A DNA stretch of 64,000 bases from Thermoguttaceae bacterium (GCA_017407125.1 JAFQXE010000018.1:1-64000); one strand, 5' to 3'. Counted from the stretch's first letter, positions 8,272-15,777 are shown. Translations and numbers: made by a program. The notes: generated from the sequence alone by a model not told the origin.

Positions 8272-10443
8272 TTAATCGTCGGAATCTTCCTCAATTGGCA
8301 CGGTAGATACGTCTTGACCGGTTTCGTCCGACGAGGATTCTTCCTGCTTTTTGAATTCGTCGGGCAGGGGGTACGCTTCCGGAAACGCCGATTTTATATC
8401 GGTCTTGAACAGACGCATGATCTCCTTAACAGCGGGTCGAGCGGCGATCTCGCCGATAAACTTGCTCTGAGCGCGGCGGCGTTCTTCCTGCGTCGGTCCG
8501 GGGTTGGCGTTGGGCAACTGTTTGAGTTCAATGACAACGTTCTGTCCGAAATGACGGTTGACAGCGTTTTGCAGCTTGGTGTAGTTCTCCGGGTTGTCCC
8601 AGCTCCTGTATCCGAAAGAGTGCTCCCAGTCGTAGGCGATTTCAATCGCGTTGGGACCAACCAGCTTCACGGAACAGTACGACCGGGCGTTGTCCAGAGC
8701 CAGCCCTTCGAGATAGGACTCGAGAATACTATCTAACTCCTCTTTTAAATTCTCTGCGTTGATTGAGTTAGGAGTTAGGGGTGAGGAGTGAGGCGGCGTG
8801 GCGCCGCTCCCAGTCCACGCTTCCGCGCGATTGCCTAAATCCGCTCCCGTTGGTCGCTTTGGTGCATCTTCACTATGACTTCCAGCAGGTTCGCCTGACG
8901 GCGAATGCGTAATTCCGCTCACGTTGTTCGCCTCATTACCGCCATCCATTTGTTGCCTATTCCCTAAATGCAACGGGGTTTCGCGAACTGGGGGAACGAA
9001 CGGAGCGCTGGGGGCGTTTTTCTGGGCGAAGACCCCGTTCAGTCCGCCGCCCAGAGCGCGGTTGGGGTCAACGAAAGGGCGGTTCTGCGGGGGCTGTTGT
9101 GGCGGTTGCTGCGGCGCTGGTCTTTGCCATTGCGAACCGTTTAGCTCCTGCGGAATGTTGGCGTCGGCAAACCCGGCTGGGATTCTCAGAGTTCTGCCTT
9201 GCGCCTGTCCTGCTCGCTGAGCGTTGGGGTTGACCTGCGGCGCGCTGAGTTGCTGCGGGCGATTCGCGGGACTCTGCTGAACCGGCGGGGCGATGGCGCC
9301 GCTCTCGAGTCTATGAATCATGACCGAGATGGAGTCCAGGTCGGCAAGATGAGCGATTCTCGTCAGAGCGAGTTCTGCGAGAATTCTGCCCAGCGTCGTA
9401 AAACGCATTCTGTCTAACGTATGGTCGAGAATCTGCAGCGCCGCCAGGACGGTTTGAATTCCCATCATCTTTCCCGCTTCTCGCAGCAGCCCCTCGTTGT
9501 TGGGAGACGTGTACAGGAACTGGTTTTTCGTTCCGCCGGACAGGATCAGCATCAGGTCGCGAAAATACCCGCAAAGCTGTTCCAGAAAGATGGCGGGATC
9601 CCGTCCCTGGCTCATCGCAGTATCAAACGCAGTAAGAACTTCCAGCGCGTTCTTTTGCGACAGGTTGTAGATGATTTTCAGAGTAAAGTCTTCGTCAGCC
9701 GTGCCTAAAACGCTGTGGACGTCCGCAACGGTAATATGTTCCGGGGCGAACGCGAGAAGCTGTTCCAGCAGGGACTGCCCGTCTCGCATGGATCCGGCGG
9801 CGCGGCGAGCCAGCATTTCCACTGCGTCTTCTTCCGCTGTTGCGCCTTCCTTGATAATAATAGTCTTCAGACGCTGAGCGATCTGATCGGTGCGAATCCC
9901 GGCGAAGTCAAAACGCTGACAGCGTGACAGAATTGTTATCGGGATTTTGGTCGGTTCGGTCGTACAGAAAATAAACTTGACGTGAGCCGGCGGCTCTTCC
10001 AGCGTCTTGAGCAGGGCGTTAAACGCCTCGCGGGTGAGCATGTGGACTTCGTCAATGATGTAGATTTTGAACCGGCTTCTGGTCGGGCGAATATTGGCGC
10101 CTTGCCGCAGAGCGCGGATTTCGTCGATGCCGCGGTTGGATGCACCGTCGATTTCCAGAACGTCCGGGTCGTCTCCCGCTGCGATCGCCCGGCAGGACTC
10201 GCACTCGCCGCACGGTTCCGTCGTCGGACCGTTAACGCAGTTGAGCGCCTTGGCAAGAATTCGGGCGGTAGACGTCTTCCCAACGCCGCGCGCCCCGGTA
10301 AACAGATACGCGTGCCCAATTCGACCGCTGTTAATGGCGTTCGTCAGCGCCGTTTCGACGTGTTCCTGACCGATAACGTCGGTAAAAGTTTGCGGACGGT
10401 ATCGCCGCGCAACGACCATATAATCTGTAGACGCGTCTGGCAT
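8272..10443 (-). CDS. dnaX: DNA polymerase III subunit gamma/tau
   Basis: This 723-residue protein is the clamp-loader motor subunit of DNA polymerase III. The AAA+ core is clear: a Walker A motif G-A-R-G-V-G-K-T near residue 50, a zinc-type Cys cluster (L-N-C, P-C-G-E-C-E-S-C) just after it, Walker B I-I-D-E-V-H near 124, and the S-R-C sensor near 165. A long Pro/Gln-rich linker follows (about 390-560), then a conserved C-terminal domain. I start it at 10443 because the open frame upstream is made only of 7-bp repeats. No Shine-Dalgarno is visible. The linker at residues about 498-560 is built from three different genomic repeats (see findings). The SRP RNA gene lies just upstream on the same strand, an arrangement also known in Bacillus. 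Confidence 0.93.
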   Translation of the reverse strand: MPDASTDYMVVARRYRPQTFTDVIGQEHVETALTNAINSGRIGHAYLFTGARGVGKTSTARILAKALNCVNGPTTEPCGECESCRAIAAGDDPDVLEIDGASNRGIDEIRALRQGANIRPTRSRFKIYIIDEVHMLTREAFNALLKTLEEPPAHVKFIFCTTEPTKIPITILSRCQRFDFAGIRTDQIAQRLKTIIIKEGATAEEDAVEMLARRAAGSMRDGQSLLEQLLAFAPEHITVADVHSVLGTADEDFTLKIIYNLSQKNALEVLTAFDTAMSQGRDPAIFLEQLCGYFRDLMLILSGGTKNQFLYTSPNNEGLLREAGKMMGIQTVLAALQILDHTLDRMRFTTLGRILAELALTRIAHLADLDSISVMIHRLESGAIAPPVQQSPANRPQQLSAPQVNPNAQRAGQAQGRTLRIPAGFADANIPQELNGSQWQRPAPQQPPQQPPQNRPFVDPNRALGGGLNGVFAQKNAPSAPFVPPVRETPLHLGNRQQMDGGNEANNVSGITHSPSGEPAGSHSEDAPKRPTGADLGNRAEAWTGSGATPPHSSPLTPNSINAENLKEELDSILESYLEGLALDNARSYCSVKLVGPNAIEIAYDWEHSFGYRSWDNPENYTKLQNAVNRHFGQNVVIELKQLPNANPGPTQEERRRAQSKFIGEIAARPAVKEIMRLFKTDIKSAFPEAYPLPDEFKKQEESSSDETGQDVSTVPIEEDSDD
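8765..8951. repeat. Three dispersed repeat types inside the dnaX coding sequence
   Basis: 8765-8792 is four tandem 7-bp units (GAGTTAG, GAGTTAG, GGGTGAG, GAGTGAG). 8792-8857 is a reverse copy of the GCGACCAACGGGAGCG unit also found at 13794, 15516 and 52088. 8889-8951 is a copy of the TTCGCC...GGCGAATGCGTAATTCCGCTCAC...CATTACCGCC unit also found at 45703 and 59483. All stay open in the dnaX frame. Confidence 0.8.
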
Positions 10444-10447
10444 GGGA

Positions 10448-10527
10448 GAGTGGTAAGTGGTTAGTGGTAAGTGGCAAGTAATGACGCTTCGCGTCAATTG
10501 CTAATTGCAAATTGCTAATTGCTAATT
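10448..10527. repeat. Composite heptamer element in the dnaX leader
   Basis: 10448-10482 is a tandem array of 7-bp units (GTGGTAA, GTGGTTA, GTGGTAA, GTGGCAA). A core ACGCTTCGCGT follows at about 10484-10494, then a second array of TAATTGC-type units at 10495-10527. The element lies exactly between the SRP RNA terminator and the dnaX start codon. Confidence 0.8.
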
Positions 10528-10535
10528 AAAAAAAG

Positions 10536-10651
10536 AAGGCTCCGAATGGGAAACCCGATGCACAGAAAGGGTGTCGCTTATGGCTGCTGGCGTTAACCCC
10601 TGACCAGGTTCACGATCCTCCCTTGCAGGGGCTTCCCATCCGAAGCCCTCC
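10536..10651 (-). ncRNA. ffs: Small bacterial signal recognition particle RNA (4.5S type)
   Basis: Read on the minus strand, the centre carries GAACCTGGTCAGG, then a short apical loop, then AGCAGCC, which is the conserved Ffh-binding helix 8 with its asymmetric and symmetric loops. The ends close with a perfect 15-bp stem (GGCTTCGGATGGGAA near 10647-10633 with its partner near 10552-10538). A T-run (10528-10537) directly follows the 3' end, acting as terminator. The apical loop reads GGU-UAAC-GCC, so the usual GGAA-type tetraloop seems replaced by UAAC, a URRC-class loop. The RNA forms the SRP with Ffh and targets membrane proteins cotranslationally. The position just upstream of dnaX supports the call. 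The ends are accurate to a few bases. Confidence 0.92.
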
Positions 10652-10666
10652 GTAAAGTATATTTCT

Positions 10667-10694
10667 ATGATATAGTATTTTTAAAATTTGACAA
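10667..10694 (-). promoter_or_regulatory. Promoter of the SRP RNA
   Basis: On the minus strand TTGTCA (10694-10689) and TATCAT (10672-10667) are separated by 16 bases and lie about 20 bases before the RNA's 5' end. Confidence 0.6.
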
Positions 10695-10701
10695 TAGGGG
10701 G

Positions 10702-11631
10702 CTATTCGTATCCGTAAAATTTATTGATAGCCCCTAATTCCTTGTCGATGTAAGCTATTTGCTCTGAAGACAGTTCCGATTGCCAGCGCTTGTCGTCCTG
10801 AAGCTGGATTTCCTTAAACGGCTGATACATGTTCGTCAGAAAATGGTAGTTGTTGGGAAGCGCGGTCATTTCCGGCGTTAGTTCCGGGAACTGCTCAATT
10901 TCGAGGAACCGGCACAGACTTTTGAGCATGTCGGTCGTGTCGTCGCAGAGGTCCTCGTACCGAACGCGGAACACGTCTTCCGGCCGAACGTAATGCTTGA
11001 TAATCCGTTCCAGATTGCGGGAATACCAACGGAACAGCAGTACCGCCTCTTCCAGAGAGCGTTTCTCCCGTTTCATCAAGTCGTTGATTTGCGCTCGGGC
11101 GTCGCGCATCATGTAAATCAGCTTGAATCGGTTTTTCAAGTGTCGGGACAGAAACCTCACCTGATATGGGTTTTTGCTGGAATCGAAAAAGACCGAGGCG
11201 TTTTCGGACTGGCACAAAATCTCAGCATACTTTTCCGCTCGGGAAACGGCGTCCAGGGCGACCGCTCCCCATTCCCGATAAAACGAAGGAAACGTATAGA
11301 GCCAGTCTCTGACGTTATTGACGAATGACGAGGCGAATTCGTAGTAAAACAGACTTTCCCAGAACCCTTTTCCAACTTTTGGCTGAAGGTTGATATTCAA
11401 AGAGCCAATCTCAAACGGCAGCCCTTCAGCGCGAACTTTGTTTTGCCAATCCGTCCAGAACTCGCAGTCGCAGAACCGCTTTCCGCAAGTGCATTGATAA
11501 TATTGAGAAAAATGAAACGCCAATTCTCCCACGGTTGCAACCTGCGGATGAGCGCTCATTATCAGCACTAAAAACGACGAGCCAACGTAGGACGGCGAGG
11601 AGAGGTAAACGTAAGTGTAATTGTATGCCAT
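10702..11631 (-). CDS. Sulfotransferase family protein
   Basis: This 309-residue cytoplasmic protein matches the PAPS-dependent sulfotransferase fold. The N-terminal strand-loop L-S-S-P-S-Y-V-G-S-S-F-L (residues 10-21) sits where the 5'-phosphosulfate loop is expected, and L-I-Y-M-M-R-D-A-R-A (about 169-178) matches the 3'-phosphate-binding strand and its Arg. A later R-V-R-Y-E-D-L is also typical. A Cys-rich C-T-C-G-K-R-F-C-D-C-E motif near residues 47-57 is seen in a bacterial subset. The usual Lys of the P-loop appears to be missing, which occurs in some members of this family. It begins four bases after the end of the glycosyltransferase gene and must be in the same operon, suggesting sulfation of a surface or secreted glycan; the acceptor is not known. 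Confidence 0.82.
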   Translation of the reverse strand: MAYNYTYVYLSSPSYVGSSFLVLIMSAHPQVATVGELAFHFSQYYQCTCGKRFCDCEFWTDWQNKVRAEGLPFEIGSLNINLQPKVGKGFWESLFYYEFASSFVNNVRDWLYTFPSFYREWGAVALDAVSRAEKYAEILCQSENASVFFDSSKNPYQVRFLSRHLKNRFKLIYMMRDARAQINDLMKREKRSLEEAVLLFRWYSRNLERIIKHYVRPEDVFRVRYEDLCDDTTDMLKSLCRFLEIEQFPELTPEMTALPNNYHFLTNMYQPFKEIQLQDDKRWQSELSSEQIAYIDKELGAINKFYGYE

Positions 11632-11635
11632 GGCG

Positions 11636-12691
11636 CTACTTCTCCGTTTCGTTTGAGTTGTCTATTTGTTTGAGAAGCTGGCACAGCCGCGTTGTCGCCG
11701 CTTCCATGGAGTACTTTTCCCGAAAAGACTGCTGCGCCTGAGCGCCGATTCGCTCTCGAATTTCCGGGTGATTCATCAGATAGTCGATGGCGTCTCGGAA
11801 GGCGTTGACGTCGTAGATTGGAACCAGCCAGGCGTCGTAATCGTGTGAGACGTATTCAATTGTCGACTCGTTAGCGGTTATAATAACCGGCTTTCCCATC
11901 GCCATGGATTCCAAAAGAACCATCTGACCGGAGGAAATCCAGCGTTGAGACAGAGGAATAACCGTCATGACGCAGTCGGTTAGCTGACGAAGGTAGTTTC
12001 CGCCGTAGCAGCTGTGAAGCAGCTCGACGTTCTCCGGCGTCGACTCCGGGTAAAAGGCGTCTGTCGCGATACGCAGTTTATACGGAAGGCTTTCAATCGC
12101 GGAAAGCAGAAGCGGATAATCGCGTCCGGAACGACCTGCGCTGAACAGGTACGGCTCGCCGTCGTAGTTGTTGGGAATGAGATTGACGTGCGTCCCGAAG
12201 GGATGATAGACGAATTTCTTGTCCCAGAACCCGAACAATTGCCGGTAGTCGTACGCTTCCAGCTTTGTATGAACGATGGCTTTGTCGACGTACTTTAACA
12301 GCCAATGGAAATAGGCGTATCGAAGCCGCTGTTTCCAGTTGTTCTGCCGCCGCGTGTAGATAAAACCGACCAGCACGATTTTGATTTTCTTGCGAAGCAG
12401 GATTTTGTTAATCAAAATAGCAGGCAGGATTTCCAAATGCGTCCAGGCGACGTAAATATCCGTCTGACGCCGAAACAGCAAACAGTACATCGTTCTGAAA
12501 AAAGCGAACAGAAACAGCTTCGGCCAGCCCAGTAAAACGAGCCAATATCGGCGGGAATAGCTCAGCGTAAATCCGCCAAAAAAGATTTTATAGGGAACCT
12601 GTTGTTCGTCTAAAACCCGGCAAAAGGGGGAATTGGAAGCGTCCCCGCTTTTGGATTGGGATTCAAAATGACGAAAAAAAACAGGATTCAT
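11636..12691 (-). CDS. Glycosyltransferase family 4-like protein (GT-B fold)
   Basis: This 351-residue protein has the C-terminal Rossmann domain of GT-B enzymes: L-F-S-A-G-R-S-G-R-D-Y (donor-domain first strand), G-Q-M-V-L-L-E-S-M-A-M-G-K-P-V-I (the E-x7-E-like nucleotide-sugar motif) and a C-terminal helix with R-E-K-Y-S. The N-terminal half contains a hydrophobic helical patch (about residues 48-75) that could dock to the membrane. I start at 12691 because the upstream codons are 7-bp repeats; the array ends about 5 bases before the ATG and there is no Shine-Dalgarno. It precedes the sulfotransferase by four bases, so the pair probably builds and sulfates a polysaccharide or glycolipid. 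Sugar specificity cannot be told. Confidence 0.85.
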   Translation of the reverse strand: MNPVFFRHFESQSKSGDASNSPFCRVLDEQQVPYKIFFGGFTLSYSRRYWLVLLGWPKLFLFAFFRTMYCLLFRRQTDIYVAWTHLEILPAILINKILLRKKIKIVLVGFIYTRRQNNWKQRLRYAYFHWLLKYVDKAIVHTKLEAYDYRQLFGFWDKKFVYHPFGTHVNLIPNNYDGEPYLFSAGRSGRDYPLLLSAIESLPYKLRIATDAFYPESTPENVELLHSCYGGNYLRQLTDCVMTVIPLSQRWISSGQMVLLESMAMGKPVIITANESTIEYVSHDYDAWLVPIYDVNAFRDAIDYLMNHPEIRERIGAQAQQSFREKYSMEAATTRLCQLLKQIDNSNETEK

Positions 12692-12696
12692 GCTGG

Positions 12697-12735
12697 AGTA
12701 GTGAATAGGGATTGGGGAGTAGGGAATTGGGGTTA
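12697..12735. repeat. Heptamer array in the glycosyltransferase leader
   Basis: Tandem 7-bp units of the GGGATTG/GGGAGTA/GGGAATT/GGGGTTA type, ending a few bases from the glycosyltransferase ATG on the minus strand. Confidence 0.75.
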
Positions 12736-12830
12736 TAAATCCTCCATTAATAACAATATAGCTTATTTTTTCAAAAAGTGTATGGGGATTATGGGAAAAT
12801 TTGTTAAAATAATGATTTTGGCGCTTCAAC

Positions 12831-12858
12831 TTGACGGAATGAAGAAAGATGATAGAAT
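12831..12858 (+). promoter_or_regulatory. Promoter of the MBL-fold hydrolase gene
   Basis: TTGACG (12831-12836) and TAGAAT (12853-12858) with 16-base spacing. The heptamer hairpin begins right at the -10 box, so the whole 5' leader of the gene would be the repeat element. Confidence 0.6.
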
Positions 12859-12937
12859 TAGTGGTAAGTGGTTAGTGGTAAGTAGTTAGTAGAGCGCTTA
12901 CGTACTAACCACTAAAAACTTACCACTTAACACTAAA
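12858..12937. repeat. Mirror-image heptamer element, forms a long hairpin
   Basis: 12859-12893 is an array of AGTGGTA/AGTGGTT/AGTAGTT-type units; 12894-12903 is the core AGCGCTTACG; 12904-12937 is an array of ACTAACC/ACTTACC/ACTTAAC-type units in inverse orientation. The arms can pair to make a long imperfect stem ending at the ATG at 12938. Confidence 0.8.
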
Positions 12938-13705
12938 ATGGTTCAGATAAAGATTATCGTCAATGACGTAATGGGCGCTCCGTTTGTTGCGGAGCATGGG
13001 TTGTCGCTGGCTCTGTATACTCAGTCCGGGCTGACGCTGTTCGATACAGGACAAGGAGCCGCGCTCGTTCCCAACGCTCAGACGGCGGGCGTGGACTTGT
13101 CTGCGGTTTCCCGGCTCATCTTTAGCCACGGGCATTACGACCATACAGGCGGATTCGTCGCTCTTCTGGAACAGGGCGCCGAGCCGGAGGTCTGTTTCGC
13201 TCCCGGGCTGACAGACGCCCGATTCAGCCGACACGTCAACATGCCGGTGAAGAATATCGCCATTCCCGACGTCTGCCGCCGCGCTCTGGACGCTTACCCG
13301 GCGGAGAAAAAGCTCGTAATTTCCAGCTTTACGGAAATCGAGCCGGGAATGTTTCTCACCGGACCGATTCCGCGCATATCCGGGGAAGACGTTGGCGGAC
13401 CGTTTTTCCTGGACGAAGCCGGAACGCGTCCTGACCCGATTGCCGACGAACAGGCGATTCTCTTTGACGACGGAACCCTCGTCGTTGGCTGCTGCCATGC
13501 GGGAATTATCAATACGGTTCGATACTGCCAAAGCGTCAAGCCGGAGATAAGAATTCGCAAAATCATCGGCGGTCTGCACCTCCTGAACGCCTCGAAAGAA
13601 CGCGTCGAGCAGACCAAATCCTTTTTGGATTCCCTTAATCTGGAAGAACTTACGGCGATTCACTGCACAGGCGTAGCGATTAACGTAGGCGAGCCACGGG
13701 TGTAA
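12938..13705 (+). CDS. MBL-fold metallo-hydrolase (COG1237-like)
   Basis: This 255-residue cytoplasmic protein has the metallo-beta-lactamase metal motif F-S-H-G-H-Y-D-H-T-G-G (about residues 64-74) and later C-C-H-A-G-I-I-N-T (about 187-195) and I-G-G-L-H-L-L (about 208-214), the pattern of the COG1237 group that includes the dihydropterin-ribofuranosyl-aminobenzene 5'-phosphate synthase-like proteins. It should bind two metal ions and hydrolyse a phosphoester-like substrate; its true substrate is not visible. The start at 12938 directly abuts a heptamer array and has no Shine-Dalgarno. The last codons (G-E-P-R-V then TAA) are supplied by a copy of the GGCGAGCC hairpin repeat at 13688-13714, so the repeat created the present C-terminus. 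Confidence 0.85.
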   Translation: MVQIKIIVNDVMGAPFVAEHGLSLALYTQSGLTLFDTGQGAALVPNAQTAGVDLSAVSRLIFSHGHYDHTGGFVALLEQGAEPEVCFAPGLTDARFSRHVNMPVKNIAIPDVCRRALDAYPAEKKLVISSFTEIEPGMFLTGPIPRISGEDVGGPFFLDEAGTRPDPIADEQAILFDDGTLVVGCCHAGIINTVRYCQSVKPEIRIRKIIGGLHLLNASKERVEQTKSFLDSLNLEELTAIHCTGVAINVGEPRV

Positions 13706-13714
13706 ACCCGTGGG
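13688..13714. repeat. GGCGAGCC hairpin repeat
   Basis: GGCGAGCC followed by CACGGGT-GTAA-ACCCGTGG, a strong hairpin. It overlaps the stop codon of the MBL gene. Near-identical copy at 24916; G+C-richer variants at 28471, 38642, 59303 and 60972. It may work as a transcript-end structure. Confidence 0.75.
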
Positions 13715-13793
13715 TATAGGACCAAAGGACAACGAGCCAAAAATAGACGATTGGAGATAAGCCCGGGAACTGATTGACCTTACAAAGATGTAA

Positions 13794-13863
13794 GCGACCA
13801 ACGGGAGCGATGATAATACGTCTCGCGCGGGAGCGCGGATTGGGAGCGGCGCCTCGCCGCCCC
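13794..13863. repeat. GCGACCAACGGGAGCG repeat
   Basis: A roughly 70-bp unit starting GCGACCAACGGGAGCG and ending in GGGAGCGGCGCCTCGCCGC, with internal inverted CGCGCGGGAGCGCG. Other copies: 8792-8857 (reverse, in dnaX), 15516-15584 and 52088-52154. Confidence 0.75.
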
Positions 13864-13983
13864 TCTCTATGTGAACGAAAAAGCAAGGTTGTGTAATAAT
13901 TCTGTAATACCTTGAGAAAAATGGTCTGTAAACTCTTCAGAAATCGGGAAATGACCGTATACTAAGTTAAAAGCGAAATTCGA

Positions 13984-14049
13984 ATTGCGAGTTGCGAGAA
14001 AAACCTTACCCAAATCCTATTCCCTACTCCCCATTCCCTATTCCCTAAA
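13984..14049. repeat. Heptamer arrays before the hemolysin III gene
   Basis: Two or more GCGAGTT-type units near 13986-14002, then a CCCTATT/CCCTACT/CCCCATT/CCCTATT array at about 14013-14049, ending seven bases before the start codon. No Shine-Dalgarno is visible. The 13706-14055 gap holds only this and the two preceding repeats. Confidence 0.7.
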
Positions 14050-14055
14050 TTAGCT

Positions 14056-14745
14056 ATGTCCACTCAAGAGATTACCAAACCGTTTGAATTGTCGCCCGTT
14101 GAGCAGGCGTCTTCCGGCATAACGACGGAAGAGCTTGTCAACGCGATAACCCACGGCGCCGGCGCGATCGGGTCGATAGTTGCCTTGGTCGTTTTAATCC
14201 TTCGGGCGTGTCATTGCGCGCCGGAAGACGCCGTTGTTCCAGCTGTAATCGGCTTTTCGGTTTTCGGCGCGAGCATGTTTATTCTCTATACAATCTCGGG
14301 CGTTTACCATGCGATTACTTCAGAGAAGTTAAAAGCGCAGTTTAAGGTTCTCGACCACTGCGCCATTTACCTGCTCATTTCCGGGTCGTACACGGCTTTC
14401 GCCCTGACGCTGATGCCCAATTGGATCGGCTGGACGATTTTCGGCGTCAACTGGGCGCTGGCCCTGACGGGTATATTCATTTACGCCGTTTTGCAGAACC
14501 ATTCCAAGTACATTTCCATGACACTGTACCTGCTCATGGGCTGGATGATTATTTTTGCCGTCAGACCGCTGATTGAAGCCGCTCCTGCGCCGGTAATCCG
14601 ATTCCTGGTTTACGGCGGACTGTCGTATACCGCCGGCTGCTATTTTTACCTGAAAAAGAACTGCGCCTGGTCGCACCCGGTCTGGCACCTGTTTGTCCTC
14701 GCCGGATCGTTCTTCCACTTTATCGCGGCGTACATAATTTACTAA
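14056..14745 (+). CDS. Hemolysin III / TrhA family membrane protein
   Basis: This 229-residue protein has seven hydrophobic helices and the family marks of the PAQR/hemolysin III group: an N-terminal N-A-I-T-H-G-A-G-A-I-G (about 30-40), Y-T-I-S-G-V-Y-H-A (about 79-87), L-D-H-C-A-I-Y-L-L-I-S-G-S-Y-T (about 100-114) and a C-terminal W-H-L-F-V-L-A-G-S-F-F-H (about 212-223). The conserved Asp and His residues are those that bind zinc in PAQR receptors. Bacterial members are linked to membrane energetics or lipid homeostasis, but the reaction is unsettled. A strong hairpin terminator follows at once. Confidence 0.9.
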   Translation: MSTQEITKPFELSPVEQASSGITTEELVNAITHGAGAIGSIVALVVLILRACHCAPEDAVVPAVIGFSVFGASMFILYTISGVYHAITSEKLKAQFKVLDHCAIYLLISGSYTAFALTLMPNWIGWTIFGVNWALALTGIFIYAVLQNHSKYISMTLYLLMGWMIIFAVRPLIEAAPAPVIRFLVYGGLSYTAGCYFYLKKNCAWSHPVWHLFVLAGSFFHFIAAYIIY

Positions 14746-14746
14746 G

Positions 14747-14780
14747 AAAAAGCGCCTTCGGGGATTCCTGAAGGCGTTTT
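14747..14780. terminator. Bidirectional intrinsic terminator
   Basis: A-run, CGCCTTC, loop, GAAGGCG, TTTT: a hairpin flanked by A and T runs, sitting between the convergent genes at 14056 (+) and 14792 (-), so it can stop transcription from both sides. Confidence 0.85.
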
Positions 14781-14791
14781 GATTTGAATAG

Positions 14792-15277
14792 CTACTCTTG
14801 ATTCTCGTTCTCTGTTTCGTTCTCTTTTTCCGCTTCTTCTTGCTCCCATTGAGCCCAATAATCCCAAACAGGAAACCCGTTTTTCTCCGCTTTCTCTGCC
14901 CATTTACGGGCTTCTGTTTTGTCTTGCGGAACGCCTTCGCCCTTGAAATACAAGTAAGCCATCGTGAATTGAGCAAGATCAAAATTCTGCTTTGCCGACT
15001 TTCGAATCCATTCCAGCCCTTTTTCTTGGTCCTGTTCGAATACTTGACCGCAAAAAAGATAGCAACCGTAAACATACAGACCGCCAACGTCATCGTCGGC
15101 GATATAAATTTCCTCATAAATTTCCTCGTCAGTATCGACAGGATCGACAGTATTGACAGGATATAAAATGGATAAGAAATAAGGGAGATTGGATACAAAT
15201 CCAATCCAAGTAAAAAGAAGAACGAACAAGCCCAGTTCCAAAAAAACAATAATTTTAAACGTTTTAGAAAATTTCAT
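14792..15277 (-). CDS. Sel1-repeat protein with N-terminal membrane anchor
   Basis: The protein of about 161 residues has a hydrophobic segment near residues 7-28 (signal anchor) and then at least two Sel1-type TPR-like repeats: G-L-Y-V-Y-G-C-Y-L-F-C-G...A-xx-W-I-R-K-S-A-K-Q and A-Q-F-T-M-A-Y-L-Y-F-K-G-E-G-V-P-Q-D...A-R-K-W-A-E-K-A, the classic helix pair. The C-terminus is a Glu-rich tail. Sel1 proteins act as scaffolds for protein complexes, usually in the envelope; the partner is not apparent. I choose the ATG at 15277, with GGGAG about 7-8 bases upstream; a TTG directly before it would add one residue. Confidence 0.8.
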   Translation of the reverse strand: MKFSKTFKIIVFLELGLFVLLFTWIGFVSNLPYFLSILYPVNTVDPVDTDEEIYEEIYIADDDVGGLYVYGCYLFCGQVFEQDQEKGLEWIRKSAKQNFDLAQFTMAYLYFKGEGVPQDKTEARKWAEKAEKNGFPVWDYWAQWEQEEAEKENETENENQE

Positions 15278-15466
15278 CAATGTACTCCCATAAGAGAATG
15301 ATACAGAAATGAATGTTTATAATCAAGACATGAACGAAAATTTTTAATAAATTTTCTCGAAAAAAGGTAAAATATTGAGCGCCTGTGGGGCATGGAAGCT
15401 TCGGCGGCAGGGGACTGCCGCGTGCCGGGCTGAACGGAGGTTATCTCCGGGGCGATGTTCCATTGG

Positions 15467-15515
15467 CAGGCGAGGACGCCTGCGGTCGACGCGGACGTCG
15501 ACCCTCCGTAGCGCA
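15467..15515. repeat. 49-bp direct repeat, copy 1
   Basis: Starts CAGGCGAGGACGCCTGCGG and ends TCCGTAGCGCAA; almost identical to 15585-15634 (differing only around the middle GCGGAC/GCCGCC). The gap 15278-15852 otherwise holds repeats, a promoter and a leader hairpin, no gene. Confidence 0.75.
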
Positions 15516-15584
15516 AAGCGACCAACGGGAGCGGGTTTGATACTTCTCGCGCGGTAGCGCGGATTGGGAGCGGCGCCTCGCCGC
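15516..15584. repeat. GCGACCAACGGGAGCG repeat
   Basis: Copy of the 13794 unit, lying exactly between the two 49-bp direct repeats, which therefore look like a duplication flanking an inserted unit. Confidence 0.75.
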
Positions 15585-15634
15585 CAGGCGAGGACGCCTG
15601 CGGTCGACGCCGCCGTCGACCCTCCGTAGCGCAA
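15585..15634. repeat. 50-bp direct repeat, copy 2
   Basis: Second copy of the 15467 repeat; its end overlaps a GCGCAAGCGC core at 15629-15638 that leads into the next heptamer array. Confidence 0.75.
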
Positions 15635-15646
15635 GCGCCTCAAAAA

Positions 15647-15708
15647 CTATTGCCTACTGCCTACTGCCTATTGCCTCCACAACTCCTCACCCCTAACTCC
15701 TCACTTTT
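15647..15708. repeat. Two heptamer arrays
   Basis: CTATTGC/CTACTGC/CTACTGC/CTATTGC units at about 15647-15676, then AACTCCT/CACCCCT/AACTCCT/CACTTTT units at about 15680-15708, upstream of the promoter at 15719. Confidence 0.75.
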
Positions 15709-15718
15709 CTTCACCTGC

Positions 15719-15746
15719 TTGTCAAATTTAAATTATATAGTATAAT
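15719..15746 (+). promoter_or_regulatory. Strong promoter of the LeuA-like operon
   Basis: TTGTCA (15719-15724), 16-base AT-rich spacer, consensus TATAAT (15741-15746). Transcription should start near 15753, leaving a leader of about 100 bases. Confidence 0.75.
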
Positions 15747-15777
15747 ACTCCACTTAAAGCGCGCCGGTATTTACGAT

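Noticed and set aside
8272..10497. A longer dnaX start at 10497
   Set aside because: The extra 18 residues are encoded by the heptamer element and match no DnaX N-terminus; 10443 begins the conserved sequence.
10448..10527. Heptamer arrays as a CRISPR array
   Set aside because: The units are 7 bp with no spacers, and there are no cas genes in the window.
12920..13801. A 293-codon open frame on the minus strand opposite the MBL gene
   Set aside because: It is a shadow of the + strand MBL gene, with low-complexity Arg-rich sequence and no family motif; the + strand has the metal motif and a promoter.
14329..15249. A 306-codon minus-strand frame across the hemolysin III end, terminator and Sel1 gene
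   Set aside because: It crosses a strong terminator and two better genes in other frames, and the composition is not protein-like.
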